Of a stretch of DNA of 35,227 nt, positions 1 through 7,394 are shown in pieces; position 1 is the first letter of the stretch, and every line of letters begins with the position of its first letter. Below the pieces are notes generated by a model that did not search any database, was not told the origin of the DNA, and saw nothing but the letters and a program-made list of their open reading frames with translations. The translations under genes were made by a program, and so were the position numbers. The DNA is from CAZQIC01 sp964593555 (GTDB taxonomy: Bacteria > Bacteroidota > Bacteroidia > JAFLBG01): the NCBI GenBank assembly GCA_964593555.1, contig CAZQIC010000038.1, forward strand, positions 1 to 35,227. The letters run 5' to 3'.

Positions 1-105
1 TTCTCTGACAATGATTTTATTTTAGAACGCCAAAATGTTTATAAAAGCGGATGGTACAGGGCCGTTGACATTTGGCGTCAGGGAAGAGTTTACGTAGACA
101 ATTAA
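1..105 (+). CDS. C-terminal end of an unrecognised gene (partial)
   Basis: The frame is open from the first base and closes at TAA 103-105, giving 34 residues that end in WRQGRVYVDN. The tail is rich in aromatic and charged residues, with no hydrophobic segment and no sorting signal. Only 4 nt separate it from the ATG of rlmB, so the two are probably co-transcribed. I do not recognise the family from this fragment. Confidence 0.6.
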   Translation, partial: FSDNDFILERQNVYKSGWYRAVDIWRQGRVYVDN

Positions 106-109
106 AAAT

Positions 110-874
110 ATGCAGTATCGCTCAGACGACAATAAAAATTTAATGCTTTTTGGCAGCAGATCAGTGATCGAGGCCGTTCGAGCCGGTAAAGAACTGGACA
201 AAATTCTTATTCAGAATAATGTATCTAACGAACTTATCGCCGAGATAAAAAAACTGATCAGGGATCATAATATTCCTTTTCAATATGTTCCCGCTGAAAA
301 ACTAAACAGGTTAAGCAGCAAAAATCACCAGGGAATTATCGCTTATCTCGCAAGTGTTGATTATCAAAAAATAGAAAATATTTTACCGGCGCTTTTTGAA
401 GAAGGGAAAACACCGTTGCTGCTTATACTTGACAGAATAACTGATGTTAGAAATTTTGGGGCTATAGCTCGTACTGCAGAATGTTCCGGAGTCAACGCAA
501 TTATTATCCCCTCACGTGGTGCCGCGCAGATAAATGGAGATGCCATAAAAACATCAGCAGGCGCTTTGCATGATATCGCGGTTTGCAGGAGCGAAAATTT
601 AAAATCTACATTGGATTATCTAAAAGAAAGTGGCCTTAAATTAATTTGCTGTACCGAAAAAAGCGATAAGTTTTATTATGACGCTGACCTTTCCACTCCT
701 ACTGCCATAATCATGGGATCGGAAGAAGATGGCATCTCTGCAGAATACATCAAACGTTCTGACGACAATGTTAAGATCCCATTAATGGGAAAAATTGAAT
801 CATTAAATGTTTCTGTTGCAACAGGTATAATTCTATACGAAGCTGTTAGGCAAAGAAAAAACCTACATGGCTGA
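110..874 (+). CDS. rlmB: RlmB/TrmH-type rRNA 2'-O-methyltransferase (SpoU family)
   Basis: 254 residues, the usual length for RlmB, which uses S-adenosylmethionine to 2'-O-methylate a guanosine (G2251 in E. coli numbering) in the 23S rRNA peptidyl-transferase region. The three knotted-fold SPOUT motifs are readable. Motif 1 is at about residues 105-120 (LDRITDVRNFGAIARTAE, with the conserved N and R). Motif 2 is at about 200 (IMGSEEDGIS). Motif 3 is at about 225-243 (IPLMGKIESLNVSVATGI). The first ~75 residues match the small L30e-like substrate-binding domain that precedes the SPOUT domain, including the SRSVIEAVRAGKELDKILI-type opening and the NHQGIIAYL segment. The 3' end overlaps the next gene by 8 nt, suggesting translational coupling. 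Family assignment is firm; RlmB rather than another TrmH paralogue is likely from the length and N-domain. Confidence 0.93.
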   Translation: MQYRSDDNKNLMLFGSRSVIEAVRAGKELDKILIQNNVSNELIAEIKKLIRDHNIPFQYVPAEKLNRLSSKNHQGIIAYLASVDYQKIENILPALFEEGKTPLLLILDRITDVRNFGAIARTAECSGVNAIIIPSRGAAQINGDAIKTSAGALHDIAVCRSENLKSTLDYLKESGLKLICCTEKSDKFYYDADLSTPTAIIMGSEEDGISAEYIKRSDDNVKIPLMGKIESLNVSVATGIILYEAVRQRKNLHG

Positions 875-2615
875 TAAATTACTAAAGCCTTTTTTAAATA
901 TTCTTTTAGTTTGTCTTGCACTATTTTTTGTTGCAAGAGTAGTCATCGAAAAACGAGACCTGATCGCCATCGATGGCGATGGTAAAGGATATTACGCTTA
1001 CCTTCCGACAATCATTTTTGGCCACTCACTTGACTGGGAAAAACTAAATGAATCCAAGCCCGGATATACAAATGACTTTGTAAATGAAATTGATGGAAAA
1101 AAAATAAATAAATATTCTCCGGGGGTAGCAATATTCATCTTGCCATTTTTTCTTCTTACAGTCATAGCAATATTTATTAGTGGTCATTATGCCGTTGGCC
1201 CTACCTGGTTTTCCGCCGGATTTCAATATGGAGTTCTTCTCGCCGGAATGTTCCATTTATTTATCGGTTTAATATTTCTTAAAAAGTTCCTGCAAACATA
1301 TTCCATCAATGAAAAAAACATTTTAATTACAATCCTTTCTTTTTTGTTTGGAACAAATCTTCTATACTATTCTTTATATGAACCCTCCATGTCGCATGTG
1401 TACGCCTTTTGCTGCATTAATGCGTTTGTATACTACTCAAGAAAATTTTTCTTATGTGCACAGAGCCGCCATTTTTATCTTGCCATCTTATTATATGGAC
1501 TTGCCATTTTAATTCGGCCAACGCATGTATTTCTGATCCTGCTTATTCCTTTTTTGAGAGAAGGGAAAAACAGCACATCAACGCTTTTTAATAAAAAAAA
1601 CATTCTCGTTGGTACAGTAATATTTCTATTGATTATCTCTATACAAATTATCCTCTGGTACGCTCAAACAGGTCACTTTTTTGTAATGTCTTACACCAAT
1701 GAAGGTTTCTACTTCTTATATCCCGAATTTTTTAATGTTCTGTTCAGTTTCCGTAAAGGACTTTTTATTTACACCCCCTTATTACTCATTGCAGTACTTG
1801 GATTGATACCACTCTTCAAACAATATAAAAGAAAAACTATTTTTCTGATCTCATTTATTACCCTTATCACCTATATCCTATGTTCCTGGTGGAACTGGTA
1901 TTACGGCGACAGCTTCGGACAAAGAGCTTTCATTGACTATTATATCTTGTTCGCCATCGCCTTTGCATTTCTATTGGAGAAAAGTAAGCCTATTATTAAA
2001 AAAATAATTTTATCATCCTCCGTCATTTTTATTTTTTTAAACCTCATTCAAACCTACCAATACAAAACGGGTATCATTCATCCTGATGCAATGAATTTTG
2101 AAAAATACAAGACTGTATTTTTAAGAACCGGAAGCGATTACAAATATTCATTGACGGGAGCCCCTGAATTATTTTATATCTCCAATGGAAAATCAATTAC
2201 AAAGACTTACCATCCTTATATGATGAATTCCGATAGCACAAAAACAGCTTCACTTACTATTGACAAAAATGAATATGGCATGCTCTTGGAAACAGAGATC
2301 AATGAAACTTCTTTATCGGGCAAACGAGCATATATATCTGTTAACATCAGTAACGATAAACCATTCGTGGAACCTGATCATGAAACTCGGCTTGTTGTAA
2401 GCCTAACGCATAGCAACGGCGATGTCTATTTTCGTAAAAGCGAAAAGCTATTCAGCATCGAAAAACAAGACAAAGTACAACAGCAGGAATTTGGATTCAG
2501 GCTTCCCACTATTCATTCAAAAGATGACAAACTAAGTGTTTATGTATGGAACAAGGATAAAAAAGAATTTTCAATTTACGATACTAAGATCGAACTTTGG
2601 GAAGCAAACGACTGA
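867..2615 (+). CDS. Multi-pass membrane protein, glycosyltransferase-like (GT-C type)
   Basis: 582 residues. The first ~400 contain about 9-11 hydrophobic segments; the last ~170 are soluble and beta-rich, probably extracytoplasmic. After the first membrane segment comes an acidic loop, IDGDGKGYYAYLP (residues ~33-45). A D-x-D-like acid in the first periplasmic loop is typical of GT-C/PMT-like glycosyltransferases that use lipid-linked sugars. This architecture is common in Bacteroidota proteins of unknown sugar specificity. A second WWNWYYGDSFGQRAF motif lies near residue 345. The ATG overlaps rlmB by 8 nt, and the stop overlaps the start of the next gene fragment (TGATG), so the three formed one operon. 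GT-C membership is inferred from topology and the acidic loop; the substrate is unknown. Confidence 0.7.
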   Translation: MADKLLKPFLNILLVCLALFFVARVVIEKRDLIAIDGDGKGYYAYLPTIIFGHSLDWEKLNESKPGYTNDFVNEIDGKKINKYSPGVAIFILPFFLLTVIAIFISGHYAVGPTWFSAGFQYGVLLAGMFHLFIGLIFLKKFLQTYSINEKNILITILSFLFGTNLLYYSLYEPSMSHVYAFCCINAFVYYSRKFFLCAQSRHFYLAILLYGLAILIRPTHVFLILLIPFLREGKNSTSTLFNKKNILVGTVIFLLIISIQIILWYAQTGHFFVMSYTNEGFYFLYPEFFNVLFSFRKGLFIYTPLLLIAVLGLIPLFKQYKRKTIFLISFITLITYILCSWWNWYYGDSFGQRAFIDYYILFAIAFAFLLEKSKPIIKKIILSSSVIFIFLNLIQTYQYKTGIIHPDAMNFEKYKTVFLRTGSDYKYSLTGAPELFYISNGKSITKTYHPYMMNSDSTKTASLTIDKNEYGMLLETEINETSLSGKRAYISVNISNDKPFVEPDHETRLVVSLTHSNGDVYFRKSEKLFSIEKQDKVQQQEFGFRLPTIHSKDDKLSVYVWNKDKKEFSIYDTKIELWEAND

Positions 2616-2767
2616 TGCAAATAGATAAAAAAAATATTTACTTTTTACTACTGTGCCTCGTAGCCTTTTTATCAAGGCTTCCATTTCTCTTTGCAGGATA
2701 CGGAGTTGAAGAAGATTCCTGGGGAATTGCGCTTGCAGCGCACAATACAAAGGCAACAGGAGCTTGA
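2615..2767 (+). pseudogene. Truncated start of a second GT-C-like membrane protein
   Basis: An ATG overlaps the preceding stop (TGATG) and opens a 50-codon frame. It holds a hydrophobic first segment (YFLLLCLVAFLSRLPFLFAG) and then GYGVEEDSWGIALAAHN. This is the typical opening of a GT-C-like membrane glycosyltransferase: first transmembrane helix followed by an acidic periplasmic loop. The frame ends abruptly at TGA 2765-2767 and nothing downstream continues it in any frame. Immediately after the break is a perfect 7-bp hairpin (CTTTTGT-GTCAAG-ACAAAAG). The gene was probably cut by the rearrangement that brought in the toxin-antitoxin segment. Its start spacing and composition fit a once-intact operon member. 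Confidence 0.6.
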
Positions 2768-2846
2768 CCTTTTGTTGCTTTTGTGTCAAGACAAAAGCAA
2801 ATCAGTCTGTTTTTAAAACCTCCAGCTCAAAAAAGGTTCTAACCTG

Positions 2847-2864
2847 CTTCAATAGCCTCCACCA
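2847..2864 (+). repeat. Left copy of a tRNA-3'-end-like direct repeat (att-like)
   Basis: CTTCAATAGCCTCCACCA matches CTCCAATCACCTCCACCA at 3855-3872 in 15 of 18 positions, in direct orientation 1008 bp apart. A GGTTC lies upstream of both copies (2835 here, 3848 in the right copy), with five extra bases in this copy. The pair brackets the toxin-antitoxin genes. The right copy looks like a real tRNA/tmRNA 3' end; this one is degenerate, so an att-site relationship is an inference. Confidence 0.4.
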
Positions 2865-2919
2865 TTGGTAAGAACAAGAGATAAAATAATTTTATCCCCG
2901 CTGAAAAATCGTTAACTTT

Positions 2920-3135
2920 ATGGAAACTAAACCTATTACAATGAAAGGAATAAGTTATATAACCGATGACAAGAACCGGAAAAAATCCGTTGTCATTGAC
3001 TTAAATATCATAGAAGAAAAAGAAGAAGAGATACACGAATTTATAGACGTGTTAATAGCAGAGTCGAGAAAAGACGATGAACTGATAAGCTGGGAAGCCG
3101 CAAAAAAACACCTGAAGAAAAAACGTAAAATTTGA
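2920..3135 (+). CDS. Antitoxin of a type II toxin-antitoxin pair
   Basis: 71 residues, highly charged. It opens with a beta-prone stretch (KGISYITDDKNRKKSVVIDL) and continues with an acidic helix and a lysine-rich tail. This pattern, including a DVLIAESRKDDELISWEAAKK-like ending, is widespread in small Bacteroidota antitoxins encoded directly upstream of RelE/ParE toxins. The expected role is to bind and neutralise the toxin and, with it, to repress the operon. The stop codon overlaps the toxin start (TTGA), the usual coupled arrangement. A TAACTTTA sequence ends 1 nt before the ATG and could be a -7 box, but no matching -33 box is clear. Function rests on gene order, size and sequence style. 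Confidence 0.75.
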   Translation: METKPITMKGISYITDDKNRKKSVVIDLNIIEEKEEEIHEFIDVLIAESRKDDELISWEAAKKHLKKKRKI

Positions 3136-3392
3136 GCTACCAGGTTGCTATCCGCAAACAGGCGTTGAAAGAAATGGACCGCCTGCCTACAAAAACCAGT
3201 CGCCAGATCAGTAAAGCTATAGACCAACTGGCAGAAAATCCCCGGCCACACGGATGTAAAAAATTAAAAGGAGAACACGAATACATGTGGCGCATCCGCG
3301 TAGGAGATTACCGTGTATTATATATTATCGAAGACCAAATAAAAATAGTAGAAGTAAGAAAAATAGGACACCGCAAAGATATTTACGAATAG
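3132..3392 (+). CDS. RelE/ParE-family toxin (mRNA interferase-like)
   Basis: 86 residues, the standard length for the RelE/ParE fold. Recognisable parts are the N-terminal helical pair with KEMDRLPTKTSRQISKAI, the PHGCKKLKG turn, and the C-terminal strands WRIRVGDYRVLYIIED and KIVEVRKIGHRKDIYE. The basic and aromatic residues near the end (R, H, R and the terminal Y) fit a RelE-like ribosome-dependent mRNA endonuclease better than a gyrase-poisoning ParE. The start must be TTG at 3132, because no ATG precedes the conserved SYQVAIRKQA strand. It overlaps the antitoxin stop by 4 nt. The pair sits between two broken genes, consistent with horizontal arrival. Confidence 0.85.
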   Translation: MSYQVAIRKQALKEMDRLPTKTSRQISKAIDQLAENPRPHGCKKLKGEHEYMWRIRVGDYRVLYIIEDQIKIVEVRKIGHRKDIYE

Positions 3393-3843
3393 ATCAACCC
3401 CACCCTCACAGCCCTTCTGTAGTTTTTTAAAGCTTGTCCTGAGTTCATCGAAGGGCACACTTTTTGTATCATTCCAGGAAATTATTTATTCTTTATTGTG
3501 GGTGGTAGAATAAACAAAACTGCATTATTATACCAATGTTTGTTCTAAAAGATACAATCGCATTAGAACAAATACATTGGTACATGCCGCCCCGCCTGCC
3601 ACGAGGCATGGTAGCTTAATGTTTAAGCTTTATTTAAAAGATATTACAGAAAGCTAATCGGTATTAAGTCAATTTGTAATCGACTTTTAGTATGAAGTTC
3701 CATATAAAATTTTGTAACGAAGTTGTAAATGCAAAATATTTTTGAAATGTAAACCAAGCAACTACGATACATCGTAGGTTTGCTTGTGGAAAAACCCGAG
3801 AGTGGTGTATATTTGCTTAAACAATGGGAAAACATTTAAAATT
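3393..3843. other. Non-coding segment with inverted repeats
   Basis: About 450 bp with no convincing gene. It holds GCCCTTC (3411-3417) paired with GAAGGGC (3450-3456), a copy of the dispersed TTCGAYRARCTCAG-type repeat (3432-3454), a long imperfect hairpin at 3531-3582, and CATGCC/GGCATG arms at 3583-3611. The remainder is AT-rich and unremarkable. I looked for a tmRNA body because the segment ends in a tRNA-like 3' end, but found no tag-peptide frame or 5' acceptor strand. Confidence 0.5.
3531..3582. repeat. Long imperfect inverted repeat
   Basis: TACCAATGT-TTGTTCTA at 3531-3547 pairs with the reverse complement of TAGAACAAATACATTGGTA at 3564-3582. That gives 17 base pairs with a 2-nt bulge and a loop of about 16 nt. 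It is not followed by a T-run on either strand, so it is a poor terminator. It lies between the toxin gene and the tRNA-like scar and could be a mobile-element or recombination site. Confidence 0.55.
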
Positions 3844-6592
3844 CAATGGTTCGACTCCAATCACCTCCACCACCGTAACAAGGTACATGACTAACCACAG
3901 GAATCAATATCTGTAAAAGTGGCGGTTGCGAAATAGAAACTGTTTCGGTTTTTATACATCCAACCGCATCCGTAACTTGTATAGTATAATTTCCTGCCGG
4001 CAATCCACTGGCAGTTGAAATTGCACCTCCGGATGGAAACCAATTATAAGTGTATGCCCCAGTTCCTCCCGCAGCCAATACTGTTGCCGTTCCATTGGAA
4101 AAACCAAAACAACTCACATCGGCATGAGAAACAGAAACGGAAGGGCCATTCACATTAATGTATGCGCTCTTTGTCAAGGAATCTTTTCCACATGTAGTTT
4201 CAACAACAAGCTTTACCCCAAAACTTCCGCTATTTGTATAGGTAATACCAGTCGGGTTTCTTTGTGTTGATGAAGAAGGTGTAGCTCCGGCAAATGTCCA
4301 ATAGTATTTATTGTCAGTAGTGTCACAAATATTTGTTACATCAGTAAAGTTAATTGGGCTATTTACACAAATATTATTTTGTGAACCAGCAAAATCAACT
4401 GTCAAATTATTTTTTATTCCGCAAGTGTTCATACAGATTTGTGTAATAAACGCATCCGAACTTAAAGATCCGGTTCCTCCCATATGGGTGGTTTGAAAAG
4501 CACCCGGCGTAACAAGATATGGCCCATCAGTTTTTCCGGTGATGTATGCAAAACCACCTCCAAGGGCAAGATGCTCTCCCATATCCATATCATCATGACC
4601 GAGGTCCCCGATATAACCAGAACAAATACGATTTCCTAACGGATCAAATTTTGCAATAAAGCTTTCTTCAGGGCTAATAAATAAAGTTCCTGTGTTAGCA
4701 GTTTGATATGCACAACTTGTAACCGGGAAATTCCAACTGTAAGCATCTCCCGTTACGAAAATATTTCCGGCGTTATCCGTAGCAATTCCGCTTCCCTCGT
4801 CTTCTAAATTACCACCAAGAAAAGTTGCCCATTTTAATACTCCTGTTTTATTGAACTTTACAATAACAACCTCCATGCCAATCATCTTTACAGGTTGAAA
4901 ACATCCTGCTGTTACAGGAAAATTAGCTGAGGTAGTTTTCCCAGTAAAAATCACATCGTCGTTATTTCTATCGGTACAAACAGATTCCGGCTGATCCGCA
5001 TTTGTGCCCCCATAATAAGTAGACCAGTTTAATACCCCTGCGCTTGTGAAGTGTGATATAAATCCATCAGATCCACCAACGACAGTTGATTGGAATGGAG
5101 ATAATAATTTAAAATTGGCGGAATTAGTGATACCAACAACAACAATATTATTTTGTGAATCTGTAGTAATACCATATCCCCTTTCACTCCCTGATCCTCC
5201 CCAATATCCTCCCCAGGCTTTTGTACCATTCGCCCTGTATTTTGTAATGATTGCATCTTCTCCGCCTCCATTAAAACTATTAAGATTAGTACCAGTAACC
5301 ATCGTTGGGAAGCTACCATTCGTATACCCCGTAACAATAACATCCGAATTCAAATCAGTTGTTATACTACTGTTCACCCAGCTATCCAAACCAGCGCCAC
5401 CTAAGTATGTTGCCCATGTTATGCCACCTGAAGAATTAAATTTTGCAACAAACGCATCGATTCCACCACCGTAAGTCCCTTGGAATGCACCGGGAACAGG
5501 TAGATTACTCGAGCTTGTACTTCCACAAATTAAGACGTTACCTGTTTGATCTGTGGAAACAGCGTGGCCTACTTCTGCCATGCTTCCTCCATAATACGTG
5601 CACCACAATAGGACACCTGCCTTATCAAATTTCGCAATGTATGCATCTTGTGTTCCCGAAATCGTTCCCCTAAATGCACCAAATGAAACAGGGAAATTTA
5701 CAGAACTGGTATAACCTGTTGTTAATACATTTCCATTCAAATCACACGTTATTCCCCATCCAAAATCATTTAATGATCCTCCAAGGTAAGTTACCCAGGG
5801 GTCGATAATCAAACTATAGTCATGATTATAATTACCAATACGAAAAGAAACTTCATTATCGTGAAGTTCATACTCAATTTTAACATCCACTATTTTTTCG
5901 TTGATGAGTTGATACGAGCGGGGGATTTTTTCTTCGATCGTTCCAAGGTCGGTCTCCATTTTTAAAATCCCGTCATCCAAAAAAATATTCTTTGCTCCTG
6001 AATATTTAATATTAATTTTCTCCGGGCTTGCTCCACTGTTTAGGATGATATCGTATTTAAAACTTCCCTTGCTGCCGGGATAATAAACGATATCTGTATT
6101 ATCGTAAATGTTTTTCTGGAGAACCTTTTCATAGTTTTTAACTGATATTATTCCCTGCGGACAATGGGCGATATAATAGTTATTCTCACCAATAAGCGGA
6201 TTAAAAGACAGGAATTCCGTCTTAGTATTTGCATTAACAAAATCAGCATCGAGGCGATAAGCGCTGTATTGCTCATTGCTTTTGGATATTAAAGCATCGT
6301 TTGAAAATTCTTCATCCTTACTTTTTTCTTCACTTGCATCAACGCGGGTTAACACTTGTGAAAATCCCGTGTTTCTAAGATAAACGGCACCAGAAGATAT
6401 ATTGTATTTAAATAATAAATCAGGACGTGGGTTCCCCAGCACATCAATAAGTTGTCCTTTATTTTCAATAAAACCTTGAGAGGGCAATTGTTGTTTTTGT
6501 TCAATTGAAACCGCGTCAGCATAATTCCAAAAAAACATCAGGCAGAAAAATAATTTCAGCTTACGTAATGGGGATTGTTTAAAAAACAACAT
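3836..6592 (-). CDS. DUF7948/SBBP-repeat surface protein, C-terminally truncated
   Basis: 918 residues with a signal peptide (KLFFCLMFFWNYADAVS). The order is a DUF7948 domain (~35-265, opening FIENKGQLIDVLGNPRPD and closing LIIDPWVTYLGGS), SBBP beta-propeller repeats to ~700 (WATYLGG, GNVLICGSTSS and DAFVAKF signatures), a PKD-like domain (~745-820), and one SprB repeat plus the start of a second (~825-912). The last normal residues are HVPCYGGGG. They are followed by a foreign tail, DWSRTIEF, encoded by a tRNA-like 3' end. Full-length relatives, including three here, continue to a T9SS type B sorting domain, which is absent. The product therefore probably cannot be secreted or anchored normally. 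A candidate promoter lies at 6791-6854, and a 52-codon ORF precedes it by 14 nt. The family is common in Bacteroidota; its function is unknown. Confidence 0.85.
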   Translation of the reverse strand: MLFFKQSPLRKLKLFFCLMFFWNYADAVSIEQKQQLPSQGFIENKGQLIDVLGNPRPDLLFKYNISSGAVYLRNTGFSQVLTRVDASEEKSKDEEFSNDALISKSNEQYSAYRLDADFVNANTKTEFLSFNPLIGENNYYIAHCPQGIISVKNYEKVLQKNIYDNTDIVYYPGSKGSFKYDIILNSGASPEKINIKYSGAKNIFLDDGILKMETDLGTIEEKIPRSYQLINEKIVDVKIEYELHDNEVSFRIGNYNHDYSLIIDPWVTYLGGSLNDFGWGITCDLNGNVLTTGYTSSVNFPVSFGAFRGTISGTQDAYIAKFDKAGVLLWCTYYGGSMAEVGHAVSTDQTGNVLICGSTSSSNLPVPGAFQGTYGGGIDAFVAKFNSSGGITWATYLGGAGLDSWVNSSITTDLNSDVIVTGYTNGSFPTMVTGTNLNSFNGGGEDAIITKYRANGTKAWGGYWGGSGSERGYGITTDSQNNIVVVGITNSANFKLLSPFQSTVVGGSDGFISHFTSAGVLNWSTYYGGTNADQPESVCTDRNNDDVIFTGKTTSANFPVTAGCFQPVKMIGMEVVIVKFNKTGVLKWATFLGGNLEDEGSGIATDNAGNIFVTGDAYSWNFPVTSCAYQTANTGTLFISPEESFIAKFDPLGNRICSGYIGDLGHDDMDMGEHLALGGGFAYITGKTDGPYLVTPGAFQTTHMGGTGSLSSDAFITQICMNTCGIKNNLTVDFAGSQNNICVNSPINFTDVTNICDTTDNKYYWTFAGATPSSSTQRNPTGITYTNSGSFGVKLVVETTCGKDSLTKSAYINVNGPSVSVSHADVSCFGFSNGTATVLAAGGTGAYTYNWFPSGGAISTASGLPAGNYTIQVTDAVGCIKTETVSISQPPLLQILIPVVSHVPCYGGGGDWSRTIEF
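3848..3872 (+). other. tRNA/tmRNA 3'-end fragment (att-like scar)
   Basis: GGTTCGACTCC reads as a T-loop with flanking pairs, followed 3 nt later by CACCTCC, an A discriminator and an encoded CCA. Spacing from T-loop to CCA is canonical, and the acceptor strand would give a G3-U70 pair with A73 (alanine-tRNA or tmRNA type). The 5' strand of the T-stem has an A-A mismatch, and no anticodon or 5' half exists upstream, so this is only a 3' fragment. Such fragments mark integration junctions of elements that use tRNA or tmRNA 3' ends. It overlaps and terminates the adjacent SBBP gene. Confidence 0.6.
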
Positions 6593-6606
6593 TTAAAAAC
6601 CAGGGA

Positions 6607-6765
6607 CTAGTAAAATGAAGTGTAAATAAAATAAAAAAGCTCACTTTTGCTTAGATCTGATTCTTCATTTGTACACTTGATAAGAGAAAAAAGTTTATCC
6701 TTATAAATTGCAGAAGCTTCATTTTCCTCTATTACGTGGCAGTTTAAAGTCTCTATTTGTTTCAT
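6607..6765 (-). CDS. Small ORF, 52 residues, unknown
   Basis: An ATG at 6765 opens a frame to TAG at 6607-6609, with a mixed acidic and aromatic product (starts MKQIETLNCHVIEE, ends FYFIYTSFY). There is no double-glycine leader, signal peptide or recognised motif. Support for expression is positional. A TATGTTTG -7-like box at 6791-6798 would place the transcript start about 20 nt upstream of the ATG, the same leader length as the RiPP precursor at 7709-7969. It ends 14 nt before the truncated DUF7948 gene, so the two would be co-transcribed. It could equally be an untranslated leader. Confidence 0.4.
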   Translation of the reverse strand: MKQIETLNCHVIEENEASAIYKDKLFSLIKCTNEESDLSKSELFYFIYTSFY

Positions 6766-6790
6766 GTTATTACGTTTTGATTAGCTATAT

Positions 6791-6854
6791 CAAACATAAC
6801 CTCCATATAACAGAAACTCTATTCATTTGTGGGTGGATTATTGGAGGTCCGATT
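6791..6854 (-). promoter_or_regulatory. Promoter with 18-bp upstream element, copy 1
   Basis: On the minus strand AATCGGACCTCCAATAAT (6854-6837) is followed after exactly 38 nt by TATGTTTG (6798-6791), which fits the Bacteroidota -7 consensus TAnnTTTG. No good -33 TTTG is visible, as expected if an activator binding the 18-bp element is needed. It faces the 52-codon ORF and the DUF7948/SBBP gene. Confidence 0.55.
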
Positions 6855-6887
6855 ATTGTGGCCCCTCCTTTAATTTAAGCTCTTGTT

Positions 6888-7238
6888 TTAATTGCTACCG
6901 CCAATTATCTGAACTTCTTCCAGGAGCTCCTCCAACTTTGGATCATTTCCATATTCATTTGGACCCTCAGTCCCTTTCCTGCAAGCAAGTATAAGGTTGT
7001 AAATTGGAATGAGGCAATACCAGCCACTTTTATTTATATCATGCATTCTTCTTACGCCCACAGCAATAGTTGGAACAAGAACCGCCATACTATATAATGT
7101 ATCCAAAAGATTAATTTTTGATAATGAAAGCACTACAGAAATCAAAACGCTAAACAAAGTGAAATACCAATACTCTTTTCTTCTTGCTCTACCACTAAAA
7201 GTTGCGTACTTTTTCAATACTAATAAATACCATTTCAT
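6888..7238 (-). CDS. DUF805 family small membrane protein
   Basis: 116 residues with the family hallmarks: the N-terminal FSGRARRKEYWYFTLF segment, three or four hydrophobic helices, and the VGVRRMHDINKSGWYCLIPIYNLI motif before the last helix. DUF805 proteins (YhaH/YhaI type) sit in the inner membrane; their biochemical role is unknown and many lie beside stress, phage-related or peptide genes. The ATG at 7238 begins the canonical MKWYLLVLKKYATF opening. It lies on the same strand as the two RiPP-like precursor genes upstream, with no clear promoter of its own, and is probably the last gene of their unit. Whether it acts in peptide export or immunity cannot be told from sequence. Confidence 0.88.
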   Translation of the reverse strand: MKWYLLVLKKYATFSGRARRKEYWYFTLFSVLISVVLSLSKINLLDTLYSMAVLVPTIAVGVRRMHDINKSGWYCLIPIYNLILACRKGTEGPNEYGNDPKLEELLEEVQIIGGSN

Positions 7239-7251
7239 ACTATTTGTTTTT

Positions 7252-7341
7252 TTATAGAAAATTAATTATTCTATTTTCTTGCGCATTGATTGTTGCTGGG
7301 CCAATGGCAATTAAAGACATAAGGAACAATCCTATGATCAT
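7252..7341 (-). CDS. Mini-ORF resembling a bare signal peptide
   Basis: An ATG at 7341 opens 29 codons that read like a Bacteroidota export signal (IIGLFLMSLIAIGPATINAQ) followed by only nine residues before TAA at 7252-7254. It lies 13 nt upstream of the DUF805 start and downstream of the second precursor peptide, in the same direction. It could be a tiny secreted peptide, the stump of a secreted protein lost by deletion, or chance. Confidence 0.3.
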   Translation of the reverse strand: MIIGLFLMSLIAIGPATINAQENRIINFL

Positions 7342-7394
7342 CTAACTCTAAACAGTTTACTGACCGAGAAATTGTTTTTCACTTATGAGTTACT

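Noticed and set aside
2831..2864. A complete tRNA 3' half at the left repeat
   Set aside because: GGTTCTAACC to CCTCCACCA is five bases too long for a T-arm plus acceptor, so it is only a degenerate relative of the right-hand copy.
3644..3835. 63-codon minus-strand frame next to the tRNA-like scar
   Set aside because: No recognisable domain, no promoter or leader, and AT-driven composition; more likely chance.
3500..3872. Complete tmRNA (ssrA) gene
   Set aside because: The 3' end fits a tmRNA, but no matching 5' acceptor with TTCGAC-type start, no tag-peptide reading frame and no pseudoknot pattern could be seen; only a 3' fragment is supported.
5046..5673. Plus-strand open frames opposite the first SBBP gene
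   Set aside because: They mirror the repeat structure of the minus-strand gene, have odd amino-acid composition and no start context; they are antisense shadows.
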